This document shows, in pieces, positions 1-21,834 of a DNA stretch of 64,000 bases. The notes below the pieces were generated by a model. The model searched no databases. It was not told where the DNA came from and saw nothing but the letters and a program-made list of their open reading frames with translations. The DNA comes from Bolinopsis microptera. Lineage: Eukaryota > Ctenophora > Tentaculata > Lobata > Bolinopsidae. The stretch is taken from assembly GCF_026151205.1 (NCBI RefSeq), contig NC_087074.1, positions 14,506,667 to 14,570,666 on the forward strand, read 5' to 3'. Both the position numbers and the translations under genes were made by a program. How positions within the stretch are numbered: position 1 is the stretch's first letter; each line of letters begins with the position of its first letter.

Positions 1-17
1 TCTCTCTCTCTCTCTCT

Positions 18-455
<438 letters not shown>

Positions 456-887
456 GCTCCAGGGCTTCCTTGTACTCTTCAACAGCCGCCTATTAGTTAT
501 AATATATTCTCGCGACAGCAGCCATCAATTTGTGTGGTATTCTCACGGCAATGTGTTAAAACGATCAACCTCGTACCAATATACTCTAGGCTGTCATGTT
601 TGAAAATCTGTAAAATATAATCTCTCCTAATTTGAAAATTAACATTCCCCCGTCTTTAGCATGACAGGTATGTTATGTACCCAATATATAATTGTATATA
701 ATATGTCAGGTATGTAGTGGAATATACTTATAATATGTAAAATATATGTTAAATATCAGTGCGCGTGTACTTTAACATGTCTTTTAATTGCTAACATGTC
801 AATTTGGAGGAGTAGTAAGAGTTCCCAAGTTTTCTAAGAAATATCTCAGTGTATGTACTCACTACTCAGAGACCCTTGTACATATTA

Positions 888-1192
888 CAGTAAAACCCCG
901 ATTTACCGTATACTGTATAGTTGGGAGAAGAAAATAGTTCGGTAAATCGGGGTTTTGACTTTTGGGTCCTCGTCACATGGTTTGATGGTTTCTCTTTGCA
1001 CAATACTGGTTCCTAATTAGCCATTATGAGTATTGAGTAATGATTCACAAGTACTAAAGTAAGGGGAAGTAACTAGTCTGATAAGCTCGCTTGACATCAG
1101 GGACCCATTTATAACCCGTATTTCAAAAGATCACCTGATATCAAATTAAATATGTAGACATTTTGGAGGTACGGTAAATCAGGGTTTTACTG
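888..1192. mobile_element. pogo/Tigger-like MITE, 305 bp
   Basis: The element has 23-bp terminal inverted repeats with one mismatch, beginning CAGTAAAACCCCGATTTACC at 888 and ending with its complement at 1192. It is flanked on both sides by TA (886-887 and 1193-1194), the target duplication expected for Tc1/mariner-superfamily elements. The CAGTNNANCC-type end resembles pogo/Tigger termini. A further inverted copy of the terminal motif lies just inside the left end (about 940-959). No transposase frame is present, so it is non-autonomous. Confidence 0.85.
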
Positions 1193-1194
1193 TA

Positions 1195-9801
<8,607 letters not shown>

Positions 9802-12090
9802 GTGAGTACAGTAATTGATAAGCGATTTTTTTATGTTTAAGTTTAAAGGATGTTATCAAAAGATAGTCTAAACTTTGGAAATAAGGTTAACTAGCAATAT
9901 TAACGCTGATCCAGGATCGCATTTTGATACAGACTTCCGCAGCCGTTACTATGACCAGCATTGGTTGCTCGTTAAATGTCATTTACTGGAACTAATTTTC
10001 CTTGCATGTGCGCATCAGACTATAATCTATACTATAATTTAAACTTGACGAAATTTCCCCGGCAACGGGGAAAAAACACCGAAAATCGACCTCAAAATGA
10101 CCCTCTGGTGATGCCAAACCCAGCTCGCAAATGGAGTTGAAACCTCGCCATTTTTAGCAGGGTTGTAGAAAAAGGATAGGAATAGGCTATAGCATTCTTA
10201 GAATTTTGATTTAGGCTTTAGATTTTTTATAATTAACGTCGGAAGTGAGGTAAAATAACCGTTAGAATAATGTCGTTTGTTTGGGGACTGGTTTGTAAGC
10301 CAGCCAATGTTTACGAATATAATATTAATAACTTTATTACATAATCATAAATATATATCATAAATAGATCAAATCTGAAACACAAATTTGCACGCAGTTA
10401 ATAAATTTATAAAAAAAAGAAAATGAAAAAAAAAGGTTTATTGATAAAAACAAAATATGGAGCACTCTGTGCTTCCAACAGCCTTTCAGACTCGCGCTAA
10501 GTTTGTTAGGGACTGATTTAGGATATCGTAGATATTGCTATGCCATGCCATTAGTTTGGATATGTAGTGTTTGTGATTGTTGAAATCAATTAATCACGGT
10601 TTGTGCTGATAGGAAAATAGTGATAGTGGGGAATGTGGCAGTGTAAATATGGACCTGGAATTTAGGATGTGTGGCTTATCCATTAATATTAGTTGCCGCT
10701 AGTCTGTGATCAGTTTGTTCTGGTTTTTTTGTGTGCAAATATATATTCATAGTTTATTTTTGTAATATCATATAATATATAGTACTTAATAATAACCATA
10801 TGACTAATAACTGATTTACTAATTAACTAATTAACTAATTCACTAAACTGATATAATGACCGTTGTGTCCAGTAACTTTCAGACACGTTGTGACCTTCTT
10901 AGACCTGGAATATTATGTAATAAGAAACTGGGCCACGTGTCATCGTCATTTTCACTCTGCAGGTTCAAGAGTATGCGTTTTGTAGCCGATTTAAAAAGGT
11001 TTATGGAAAAAAGTGTGGGTAGGGTGCTTACATTTGCATTTACAGCATAAATTGAGAGTAAAGGTCCTTTGAAAAACATCGAAGATCTGAAATGTGTGGT
11101 GTTGTACTCGGCTAACCAGGATGCTGCAGTCACGTGATCTGAGTTTGCAGTGGGTGCATTTTCTGGGATAGTCATACAGATTTGTTGAGGGACTGAGCTG
11201 CGGAAATGTTTGATTCGGTGCATGAGAATTAGTGTGTTTTTTACAATAACACTGTGCACCGTGAGTAATACCATTGTTAGGAAAAAATTGTTGTGTGGGT
11301 GTCTGGCAGTCGACCGTCTTTGTAAAACAGTAAATTAATGTGACCTGGCATTACTGCCCCTATACCCTGTTTTGTCGTGAGAAGAGTGAGTCAATGTGAT
11401 GTGTTTTTGCTGCAAACCCCCCATACAATTGAACAGAATTTAAATGCGATTGAACAAAACTTTTGATATATCTGTAGCCTTATTTGAATCGATAGGTGAC
11501 GTTTATGTTGTATACATAATTCCACTACATTACCGCATCATTTTTGATTCTAAAAGCGCCTTTGCTATGAAGCTTTAGAACCTGTTAGTTTTTATCTTCC
11601 ATTATATACGCAAGGAAACCGTGCTTCCCCTTTTATCGTTCTAATGTGTTCCCTGAAAATGAATATTTGAGTATTTTCAGTATTCTAACACGAAAAAGCA
11701 ATTGCATCTTTGTTTAGATGTAAGTGCAAGTCCATTACAGTCAACCCAGCGTATTTAGCTAAGGTTTACTGCGCGGTTGCTAGCAACTTTAAAATCTAGT
11801 CGCGAGCAATAACATCTTAACTACGCGCCGTTTGTTATGCTGTATGCTACGTCATAAATTCTATCTACCACATTTAACGCTCAACGCTATGACTTAGATG
11901 CATAACTTTGGTTGTGATTGGTTTTTTTGATGCTGTAAAAAAAGTATCGTTTTGGGAATCCCGAAAACATCAACGCTGTCGCCAATTGTAATTAAATTCC
12001 ATTATGTCTACTGTATAAACCAAGCTGTATGATGAAGAAAATAAAAACAGAACTATGTTTAAATTTCCTGAACAAAGCGTTTCGACTAGC
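9802..12090. other. Start of a 7.4-kb RSK intron, no gene recognised
   Basis: The intron runs from the donor at 9802 to the linker exon at 17251. This part is AT-rich and holds a short run of TAACTAATTAACTAATTAAC-type repeats around 10,800-10,845. A 131-codon minus-strand frame at 10,879-11,274 is the longest here but shows no recognisable motif. Confidence 0.5.
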
Positions 12091-12094
12091 GGGT

Positions 12095-12215
12095 TCTTGT
12101 CTACTATAATCTAATAGCATCAGACTATAAGCTACTATAATCGTACTATCATCAGACTATAATCCTCTATAATCTACTAGGATCTACCTACTATAATCTA
12201 CGATAATCTCACGCC
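12095..12215. repeat. Degenerate CTACTATAATC minisatellite
   Basis: Repeated, imperfect CTACTATAATC / CAGACTATAATC units (TCTACTATAATCTAATAG, CATCAGACTATAAGCTAC, CTACTATAATCTACGATAAT) form a short irregular array in the RSK intron. Confidence 0.7.
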
Positions 12216-12654
12216 TCGTTATCTATCGTAAATTAACTGAGTGAGGCGGAGCTGCGAGATCGAGAAGCCCCGTTTTAAAGTCACTATATGTTATAAGCAT
12301 AACACATCAAGGCGATTAAAAACGCAAATAACACAGTCGATTGGCTCATTCTCTGTTGATCATCTCTTTGGAGATTTGAGGTCTCTCAACTTTACTTAAG
12401 TTTGAGTGTGTCCCACAACCAAGGCACCATGCCGAGAAGTCCGCTGTGATGTATTTTAATACATAGATCCTGACCTAAAGGCAAGGAAGCTCTCAAATCT
12501 ACAGCAACAACAACAAAAGAAAAAAAAACACAGTCGAGTGGCGATATCATGATGTAACTCTTGATCTGAGACTCAAACTCATTCCACATAGAATGTTATC
12601 ATTGAGCATAAACTGAAACTCCTAATTCACACGTAGACCAGAAAATTGTTAGTA

Positions 12655-12998
12655 CTTTTGGGCATTAAACAGTACCATACCTTTGTAGATATAAGATAAA
12701 TTGTTGAATTTTGATTGAATTGAATTTTGATTGATATTGGATTTAGATTTAATTTAGGGTGCACTAAAGTTCGAAGTTAATCAACACGTGATTTTATGTG
12801 GCTTGGGCCGCTCCTAACTTGAATTTCACACGTGGCAAAGAATTTTAAATATCTTTTTGGCATTAATACACACCTTTGTATAAATGAATAATTGTGAATT
12901 TTGATCGAATTGAAATTTATCGAATTTGAAATTTGATCGATTTGATTTTTGATTGAATTGGATTTAGATTTAATGGAGGTGCCTAAAGTTAGTGCATA
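12655..12998. repeat. Imperfect direct repeats of about 130 bp
   Basis: Two copies (about 12,655-12,779 and 12,853-12,998) share GGCATTAA, CACCTTTGTA, TTGAATTTTGATTGAATTG and GGATTTAGATTTAAT in the same order, followed by a GGTGC-CTAAAGTT block. Internal TTGATTGAATT units vary in number. It appears to be a diverged tandem duplication. Confidence 0.75.
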
Positions 12999-13742
12999 GT
13001 CACTTTGACCTTCTGACTGCGCCCCCAAACATAAGTAGTACGTATACCAGCGCTAAAGCTTGGACAAAGTTGTGCTGTATATTTTAGAACAACACGAAAA
13101 CGAGCACACAATATGTAAACCCATTATTTAAAAAAGCTAAATGTGCTCAGACTCTTACCCCTACTACTTAAATTTTAAACTGTTCTCGCTCACCTGAAGA
13201 ACTGGACAAAAAATAATAAATAAAATCCTCTAACAGATAATCCTACCAGCACACACTGAATGATCTAGGGCTTTGCTTAGTTTGTGCTTGTGCACGAGGG
13301 CCAGTGCCAATGCTAAGATGGCAAGTACGTACGGTATACGTACCTTGAATTAGCTGGTACGGTACTTCTTAAATAAAGTAGGCCTGAAAGGTTACAAATC
13401 CAGTTTGTTAGCAATGACAAGCGTAGTATAAGGTTGCGACCTGACGAGCTGAAAAGCTGGTGTTTCGGATACGGCAACGAAAATGAAGCTTATGAGTTTA
13501 ACGATAATTACAAGTTAGTATAGTGTAGTACCGGTTATGTTGTGTGTTTATTTTGCGACTCTAGTTCGTCTCAATTATTATGAATGATACAATACAAATA
13601 AAAAATTGCCATAAGTCCTGAAGAGAGTGATTCAAAATGTGAAAAAAAAATTGTACTTACAGGGCCTGGTACCGTAACGTACCTTAAAAGTAGCGTACCG
13701 TAAGTACTTAAAGCCCTGTACCGTACTACTTTGCCATCTAAG

Positions 13743-14727
13743 GTGCAATGTGCACGGAAGCCAGTGCAGTGTGCACTGAAGCCAGTGCAAAATGTGCACT
13801 GAGGCAGTCAAATGCTCTGAGGGCTGGTGCAATGTGCAACTGAGAGCCAGTGCAAGGTGCAACTGAGGGCTGGTGCATAAATCGTGAAAAGGTAAAGCCA
13901 GGGGCTCTCAAGGATAAAAGGGGTAGATCGTTGAAATGGAGTAGTTGCGTTAAATACCCTCTCAGCTCGCTAAGGGTATCCGATTTTAAAAGTGAATTTA
14001 AATCCGGTTAATCCGTTTAATAAATTTATAATTAAGTCGTGATGCAGCCTCTCTCTGAAACCATATATTAACAAGGAAACTGAACCAGTGGTATGACAGG
14101 GAGGTTTACAGTATTATTAAAAGGGAAGCGATTTAACTCACTGCTTTTCCTGATTCCAGGATCACAGTTTTTATCAGAATTTTTTATGTAAGCTTAAGGT
14201 CGTTGTCACCACAGTCACAGTCTTTGCAACATGCCCACGTCAGCAAACGGAAATGGGTTTACTTTAAATTAACTGAAGCAATCAACGATACACAAACTGA
14301 GTTTACTGTTTCCGTTATTTATATTATACCGTGCGTTACAAACTTGCTGAGGAGCCAGTGCAATGTGCACTGAGAGCCAGGCCAGGGCACTGAGGCCGGT
14401 GTATAAATCCTTGAAAATTAAACCAGGGCTCTCAAGGGATATCGTGAAAGGAGTAGTTGCGTTAAATTCCGCGCAGCTCCAGGGCCCGGATTTAAAAAGG
14501 GAGTTGTTAACTTCGGCTAATTGTAAGAGCATTTTAAACACACCATTTGATAGAAGTATGTAAGCTTTAACGTCGTTGTCACCAGCTGTCACAACTCACA
14601 GCCTACTGGGCAACATGCCACTCAGCAAACGGAAATATAAACTTTGAATTACTGGAAGCAATCCAACTGAACTCAGAACTGAGTTCAGCTGTTTCCGTGA
14701 TTTATATAACCGTCGTTACAAATCCCC
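13743..14727. repeat. Diverged tandem duplication with a CCAGTGCAATGTGCACTGAG minisatellite core
   Basis: A block with repeated GCCAGTGCAATGTGCACTGA units (13,743-13,880) is followed by a CCAGGGGCTCTCAAGG...GTAGTTGCGTTAAAT block and then by a TAAGCTTAAGGTCGTTGTCACC...GCAAACGGAAAT...GTTTCCGT block (14,188-14,345). The same three blocks recur in order at 14,352-14,727. The second unit is shorter because it has fewer minisatellite units and a deletion. The GTGCAATGTGCAC unit is nearly self-complementary. Confidence 0.8.
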
Positions 14728-14729
14728 GT

Positions 14730-15250
14730 TCACGCTACTGATCTATTAGACGGCTTGGTGATGACTTTAGTCGTTTAAACATGCAATGAACGATATTTTT
14801 CTCCAAAATTCTAATATAACCCTGACATTTTAAATGGAACCTCCCCATATTGTCGCGCGTAAGAAAAGGTAACTCCGAGTGCGGTGCAGTGGCGACTTAA
14901 AATAATAGTGGTGTTTATTAAACACACTATATTTATAAATGAATAAGTTCAGTTAGATCAAGGAATGACCTACATCGGAACTGAGTTAAGAAAGTTAGAA
15001 GTCAGCTCTTATTTATACTGCAGTCTACCTACTACCATCGCGCGTTAGGTCTCTTTAACGCGTTACCATAGATAATTTGCAACAATCTATTCAACATGGA
15101 CCAGAAAAGATGGCTATTTCAATAAAAGGCTGTGTTGAGTATTGAACTTGAAGCTCGCGTGAACCACCAACCAAAAGACTGCCTTGAGGCCAATAGACCG
15201 CCTAGCGAGAAGGATTATTGTCAAATACGTTCCATCCGGCTGCAAATATT
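14730..15250. other. RSK intron segment, nothing recognised
   Basis: No coding exon or repeat is recognised between the tandem duplication and the outermost detectable point of the large inverted repeat. Confidence 0.5.
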
Positions 15251-15330
15251 GATTGACATGCGCGTGACCTCATCAGTCGACCGTCGAATCGTTTAGACAA
15301 CACGGACACCAATGTTCCAATATGCGGTAG

Positions 15331-15815
15331 TTAATATTTACCAAAACCCAGAATCAATGTAGAAGTGGACCGCGCTCCAGTGTCTCTCTTGCCCAACAAA
15401 AAGTAAATGATATTAATTTGATTGACCGTTCTCAAATGCAAAATGATACCGAGAATGTAATCGTCCGCTCGCTTTTTGATTATAATGTCAGGGGTAAACT
15501 TTATAAAGCGAAAATATAAACTGATATCTTCATTAATAAGGAGGAAAGTTTCAACGATTTCGAATTTTTCCTTTAAAAAACATTTGTCCTTGTGTTTAGG
15601 AAGCATATCGGTCGATCACTGACTGAATAGTGAATAGGCCACTTAATACGCATTCCAAGGGCATTAAATTCATATATAAGGACATTAAACTGTCGTGGCA
15701 AAGCAAAATTTGGTTTGAAATCACGATGAGCAAATTTCTCACCTTTCGCACGTGCAAACTTTGAGCGGAGGTTTGCGTGCGCATCCAATATTGATTCGCC
15801 GTAAAAGTTTTGCAT
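15331..15815 (-). CDS. Unrecognised open region in two overlapping frames, possible small gene
   Basis: Two minus-strand frames, 15,573-15,815 (80 codons) and 15,331-15,606 (91 codons), join if one base is missing near 15,600; the other arm has an extra C at the matching place (...GCTTCCCTAAAC). The joined product would be about 165 residues, rich in Ile, Phe, Leu and Lys, with stretches such as RDFKPNFALPRQFN and ILGIILHLRTVNQINIIYFL. I do not recognise a family. The mirrored copy at about 63,050-63,925 is broken by frameshifts and by an inserted inverted repeat. It lies antisense in the RSK 9,801-17,251 intron and may be chance or a decayed element. Confidence 0.2.
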
Positions 15816-16499
15816 GATGGGTTATATATAGTTTATAAGCAAGCAAAGTTTCAAATATTTCAAAGAAAACTGAATCACAACGGCACTCTAAAGTTTGAAA
15901 AAATGTCGAAAACAGCAATTTCAGTGATTTTAGCATTTCTATCATTTGGGGGATGTCCCCACGTGTGCAACTTTTCGCTTTTCAACTTTAAAACTAGCCA
16001 ATGCACAATTATACCTATAAAAAGCAGAACTGGAGCTCCACAACCCAAGGCATGGCCAACACCAAGAATAACGAAATCCAAAATTGACGTTTTTAGAAAA
16101 TAATGCTTCAAAAAAGCACAAACTTCAATGACGAATATCTTTATGAAGGAGCAAGAAGCTAAAAAACTTTCCGGTAGATTTTCATAATGCGTGAACATTG
16201 ATCTAGAGGCAAATTTTCCATCAGTTTTTTGAATAAAATTACTCCTTAATGGTTAAAATTAAGTTTAAATTATTAACTTTGTTTAAAATATCAAGTTTAA
16301 AAAGACAACGGAGGACGTCATCAAGGTGTTGCAGAGAGACGCATCCAAATATTTTTTATACAATGTAAACTAAAGTGTAAACAATTAGTTGCAAGACCTG
16401 TGGTCGAAATGCTGTATCTTTTTACTTTGAATCTATGGACACTTAAATTCAGGATACAATTTGACTGGCAAAGCGTCTATCCTGAATATGTAGTATTAA

Positions 16500-16990
16500 A
16501 TAATCACGACAATCGAGCGTAAAACAGGGTTTCTAGAAAACCCACTCCCGAGCCTCGGAAACCTGAACTTTTGTTTGCAGTCGATTTGTCCAACGTCTAG
16601 ACGGCCAGAAAAAATTTTTTTCCAGATCCTAACTCATTTTAACATGGTTTTAAAGGCACCGATTTTCGTATAACAGTGCGGGCGAGTATTTAATGCAAAG
16701 TTCGGAAAATTCTCAACAGAACTATTTTTATTCCGTCATCTTTGACATAAAATTGACAAGTTTTGAACAAAAATAAATCTGCTGACGACTTCCCGATGAG
16801 TCTTTAAGCAGAAAAACTCCTGCTGAGGCGTGGGCCTCGGACAGCCGCCGCCCCGAGTGCACGCTTCGCGTGCACGAAAGAGGCTTGTAACGTGTACCAA
16901 AGGGGTATAATATAAGGGGTATGAAATAAATGGGTACAAGTATACCCCATTAAATGCTACGTCTTGCTTGCAGCACCGTGACAGCGATAG
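16500..16990 (+). repeat. Dispersed repeat family A, copy 1 (left arm)
   Basis: This is the left-arm equivalent of 61,843-62,352. It carries the shared blocks found again in copy 2 at 21,835-22,215: a tract around CAGATCCTAACTCATTTTAA with CATGGTTTTAAAGGCACC, then an ATTCTCAACAGAACTATTTT-like stretch, a TTTGACAT stretch and a GTCATCGGGAAG-type end. The GTGCACGCTTCGCGTGCAC hairpin (16,857-16,875) survives here, while the neighbouring GC-rich hairpin is garbled. Confidence 0.75.
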
Positions 16991-17565
16991 CTCAAAACTG
17001 GGAATAAATTTGTAGAAAAGTTGGTGATATTAATTCCATACGTGCAACAGCAAGACAGAAGCATACCTGACGTCAAACCATAAACTCGCATTATACTGGC
17101 CTTACCCTTAAAAACTGCGCGAGCATATCGCTTCTAGAAACATTCAAAGGGCATAGGTGATATCACCGAATTTATTACAATAGCTTCAGAGTTTCAAATA
17201 TTATTATAAAATACAGATTTAGCTGTTTATATAATCAATTCCCTAGCTAGAGACTAAACAAAAGGCGTTGAAACCTCCCTTCCGACCTACAATCGGTACG
17301 AACGAACTCATTACTTGACACTGAGTTCACTGTTAAGGTACCTAGTGAAGCCCCTGCCGCGCCAGTCAGCGCTGCTTCTCATCCCCCCAGTGAATTCACT
17401 GTATTTAGATGATAGGTATAAAGCAGTTAATTGGATTTACTTTTATATATATTGTTTTAACATTCGAATTCCCCAGTCTCTTTTTTTGAGACTGACATAA
17501 TGTTATCCTCAGATAGTTCATAAGTCGATTCACTTCGGCGCTGCCATTCCTAACAATTAAGTTTT

Positions 17566-17579
17566 GGGGGGGGGGGGGT

Positions 17580-17608
<29 letters not shown>
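17566..17608 (+). other. 43-base poly-G block inside an RSK exon equivalent
   Basis: Forty-two G and one T replace the part of the exon that in the other arm encodes the [12 protein letters not shown] segment. A similar but shorter G block (25,919-25,930) replaces a non-G sequence present in the other arm. Such blocks in one arm only are more likely a base-calling or consensus fault than biology. Confidence 0.85.
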
Positions 17609-17610
<2 letters not shown>

Positions 17611-17963
17611 AGAGATATAAGAGTCACAACAGGAAGAAAATTCCCTTGACTAAAATACCCCTATATCTGAGGAGTAGGAAGTGTTAGATGTTCACTGGCT
17701 TACGATCTTTCTCTCAGTGATATTGAGTTAGTTTGTTAAGTACGAAACTTGAAACAGGAGAGGGAGAGCATAGTTTTTGGTCAGTACGCACTGTACGACT
17801 TTTAAAAGGTGCCGAAACTGTACGAATTTTAAAAAGCTGTCGAGAATTTTACCGAATTTTAAACCATCTGATCCACCGTCCGATTTGAAAAACCTGGACA
17901 GTTTGCTTCGTCAGAGTTTTGCGGCACTATTGGCACTATACAGACAGAAAAACACTAGACCGA

Positions 17964-17984
17964 ACACACACACACACACACACA
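17964..17984. repeat. (CA)n microsatellite
   Basis: About ten CA units in the RSK intron after 17,716. The mirrored (GT)n is at 60,885-60,906. Confidence 0.9.
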
Positions 17985-18819
17985 TCTATTGAGATTATAG
18001 TATAGATGTTTATAATATACCTGGATTCGTTCGTCAATTAGCACGATTATATTTATATTGAGCACATATTTCCAGCCCAAAACATTTCCAAGTTCAGTGA
18101 TTTCATCTGGGATAGATGAACAGTGTTACTTGTCACGGAGGACCATTCTTGCATTGTAAATTGCATTATAGGAGCGAACCCCTGATGTACAGTGGTTTTA
18201 TAAAATCCAGTCGCAAACGGTCCGACTATTGGAGATAAAATAAAATAAATCTCGGTTATGTAAATTCTCGTTATTAGCACCACGCCAGAGAAAATATCGA
18301 GTCTAGACCAGCGAACTTGATGCAGTATACTAATGCAATAAATACACCTCACAGGTTGGAGATGTTACGAGTGGGAATCGAATGAAATAGAATCTGCTTG
18401 TCCAAAGTTGTCGAGCTCTATTAAATTGCAACGTTCATCTATAAATTTCAGCACTGAATTTGCTACTTTTCTATGGAACGATTTGTTGTAGAAACACTGT
18501 TTCAATTCATTAAAGAAAAACTTTAAAGATCTGTTTATAAGTGCTATCGTTAATGTGTGCTGTACATCAATCCTGATCGCCATGATTAATAGTAGTAAAT
18601 ATCGCAAAGAATGCCAAGTAAAATCAGGATATTCGTTGAAAATGAAAATTATTTCCGATCCATGACTCAAAGTGCACAAAAGATCAAGGACAAGGTTAAC
18701 GTCGAGGTTTTTTTTTGTATATGGTAGCTGTCGTCCGTGCCTGCGTGCGTGCCTCGGCGAGCGTACGTGTCCGCCCACTGTCCGGCCTGCGCAAAGTTTA
18801 TGTTGCGCGAAAAACTAAA

Positions 18820-19914
18820 TTAAGGGGGGGGTTCACCGAATTTGTGTAACTTGGTTTCGAGATAGCATAGTTGTTGACCACAACCTAAGACCAGTGACCG
18901 AACTTTTGAGTGGGTCCCGACCCCACCGCCAAACGTGACCAACATCCCAATTTTACGGTGCTCTACTTGTAGCTATGGTTCCTATCTCGTTTAGGAATTT
19001 TCATCCAAGATGAAAAAAAGGACTGAGGTATAGCAAAAAACCATATGACCATATTTGGCATACGCACCAAATTTGATCGATTTTCCCATAAATTGGTCAA
19101 ATATCAATTATTTTTGAAGAAAAACCAACTATATATGAAGGTAAGCCTATACTACACTTTATCATGATTTATCAGCCTCATATCTACCAATTGCGGATTC
19201 TATGTTCAAAAAAAATTTGCGGTCCAAATTCCAAAATTGCACGCTACATTTAAAGTTGGCCGCAAAATTTTTAAAGCCTAACTCAAAATTCGGTCCCAAA
19301 ACTAAGTCATGAGACAAATCTACGTTGATTCTAAAATTTCAGAAAAATATTTTGAAACCCTATGGATTTTCAGTTGTTTGTGAGCGAAGTCATTTTGCAA
19401 AATATCGCAACTGAGATTAGGGCAATTTTGTTCATTTTTTGCGATTATTTAACATAGAAATCTTCATTTAGGTAATACTGAACGATAATCAATAGATAAT
19501 TGTAGATAGGCTTACCTTCCTATAAAGTTGGTTTCAGCTAATGATTGAAGTGACCAATATAATATTTTTGGGCCCCCCCCAAAATCGATCAAATTGGTGC
19601 GTATGCCCTTATAGGGTCATATGGGTTGTTTCTCATAACTCAGTCATTTTTTGCCAATCTTGATGAAAATTCAGCTACAGTGCAGGAAACCACTAGCGAC
19701 AATAAACACTTAATCTGACTGTGGCAGGTTTCCGGTATTGCTAATGTGTCCCAATTTGGACCAAATATGGGCGGTGCCTGCCCCGCGGGCACCGTTTTGG
19801 CGGTTTGGGGCCGGACCCCCTAAAAATGTGGTCACTGGCCAGTTTTGGTCAACTACTATCTCAAACCATTTGTCACAAAAAAATCAGTGAACCCACCCCC
19901 CCCCCCCCCCTAAA
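18820..19914. mobile_element. Foldback (long terminal inverted repeat) element, left-arm copy
   Basis: Equivalent of the cleaner copy at 58,917-60,023. It begins TTAAGGGGGGGGTTCACC and ends in a poly-C/TAAAA end. Both long inverted arms are recognisable: GTAAGCCTATACTACAC is inverted around 19,510, and CATATGACC...GCATACGCACCAA is inverted around 19,595-19,625. Here the two internal arms disagree with each other at many positions, while in the right arm they agree almost perfectly. It lies in the RSK intron between exons 17,716 and 20,731. Confidence 0.85.
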
Positions 19915-21834
19915 ACAATTGTTGGCGGCGCGGGCAAAGGTGCAAGTACGTACAATGTTAATTTCACCAGTACGCATCCCGCTAGGGACTAATTGATAAG
20001 AATACGCATAGTATAGTAGTTTGATTAGTAATGACAATTTTGCAAAAGAGCCGTGCAGGTTGCAGAAAACATATTGGTTACAAAGAAATATACACGATTT
20101 CCAAAGGAAATAGAATATATCAACTGGGCGCGCTCGCCTTCTACGCTCCGCGTACTGCATGGGTTAGAACTGCAAAGACTGGGGGTCCCTCAGGTGGTAA
20201 ATGGAATAATGATCAAATACGCAAACACGATCGGGAAATTGAGCGCTTTCACAAAAAGAAAAGCGCTGCATTCTTGTTTTTTAGTGTCGCTTCTGAAAAA
20301 ATTCTAATGAATTTAAACCATAAAAAAATCTATCATCATATCGATTCCTGAATAATGGTACTGTAGATAAAGAGGTATTTAACCTCGCCTAAAAGCACCG
20401 GTGTTTGAAAAGTACTTATCTATCAAACGGACTCTAGTTAATTTAAAGAGTGAAGTTCTTTCGATAAATCCAAGTTCGAAAATTTATGAAGGCAATTGTT
20501 CTCGACTAATCCCAACTGAAAAAAGGTGCCGACTGTACGACATTTTTTACGACTTTTTTGTATGAACTGAACCAACTATGGGGAGAGCACTACAATTTTT
20601 TGCTATATTATTAGTTTAACATTGAATGACCGTCAGTTAAAAATTTCTAATACATAGATTTCTATTTTAAAAGAGTGCCCTTCTAAATTGGAAATGTAGT
20701 GAGTAGTCCTCTTTTCCCTCCAACTCACAGTTCACAGTGTAGACACATAAATCAGGAGTGGACTCCGCGTCAAGATAATTGACAATTTAATACATCCTGA
20801 GAAGAATTCAGATCTTTGCGATCCCCACTCACCCCAACATTATAATTATAAAGACGTAGTCGATGATGGCAGAAGTGAATTTGAAACTTTTTCGGGTATT
20901 TTTAGTAAGTAAGATAATTTATTTACAATTCAAAATTCAAACAATTTTATGATTCAACGTTCAAAGTACCTCAGTGAGCAAAGCACTCAGACAAATCATT
21001 GCTTACAGAACCAAATTTATTATACTGTGTTCTTGAGATATAACCTGAAAAATGACTGCTGGGATGATAGTTCGAGTCGATGCAGGGAGGGAACTGTTGG
21101 ACCAGAGAGTAACCACATGCTTTCAGTGAGCGTGAAAGCTCGAGCAGCATGTACAGTGTGGTTAAAAACTGTCAACTTTCGCTTCACCAAGAGGGTGTCT
21201 GTAAAAAGTTTAATCTTGTTAATCGTTTAAAACACGAGGTCGTGATCATGATTAGTCACTGCATTTTCACCGAAGTATTAGTAATAGTAATGTTGTCTGG
21301 CTCAACAAAAGAAAAATATATATTCTATAAACTATAACCCAATGCATTTCTAGGTAGCTCACAGAGATTTAAGCCCAGTAATATAATGTACTGTGAACTA
21401 GTCATACAAACCTACCTCTCTCCGGATCGTTGATTTTCGGTTCGCCAAGCTGAGATCAGAAAACGGCCTACTGATACCCCCTGCTATAACCGCGAACTTG
21501 TAGCCCCAAAGGTCGTGGTTAGGTTATTGAACCATTTTATATGAAAAGGGCTGTTTTTAGTAAATATTTACTATTGTCTGTCAGCTGATTCTTTAGTGAA
21601 CCTGTGTCCCTGCATTTAAACTAATCATTTGACGGACAATCCTTGTTACAACCGTTCCACTTTCATATTAAGCCAGCAAGGTTTATTATGCTGCCATTGA
21701 CATTGAGTTTGAGTTCCTCTGTACACGATTTTCTGGGTAAGATTATACACTGGCTGATTAGTAGTAATGTTTCAGTTAGATTATTACGGGATGATGAAGT
21801 ATAGGTAAGTATCTAGAAGTTCACGAAATCTGTC

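Noticed and set aside
10879-11274. 131-codon minus-strand frame in the long RSK intron
   Set aside because: No recognisable domain, signal peptide or splice context. A frame of this length can occur by chance, so I do not call it a gene.
15875-16198. 107-codon minus-strand frame with hydrophobic stretches
   Set aside because: The frame is not kept in the mirrored copy (62,745-62,975 opens differently), and no motif is recognised.
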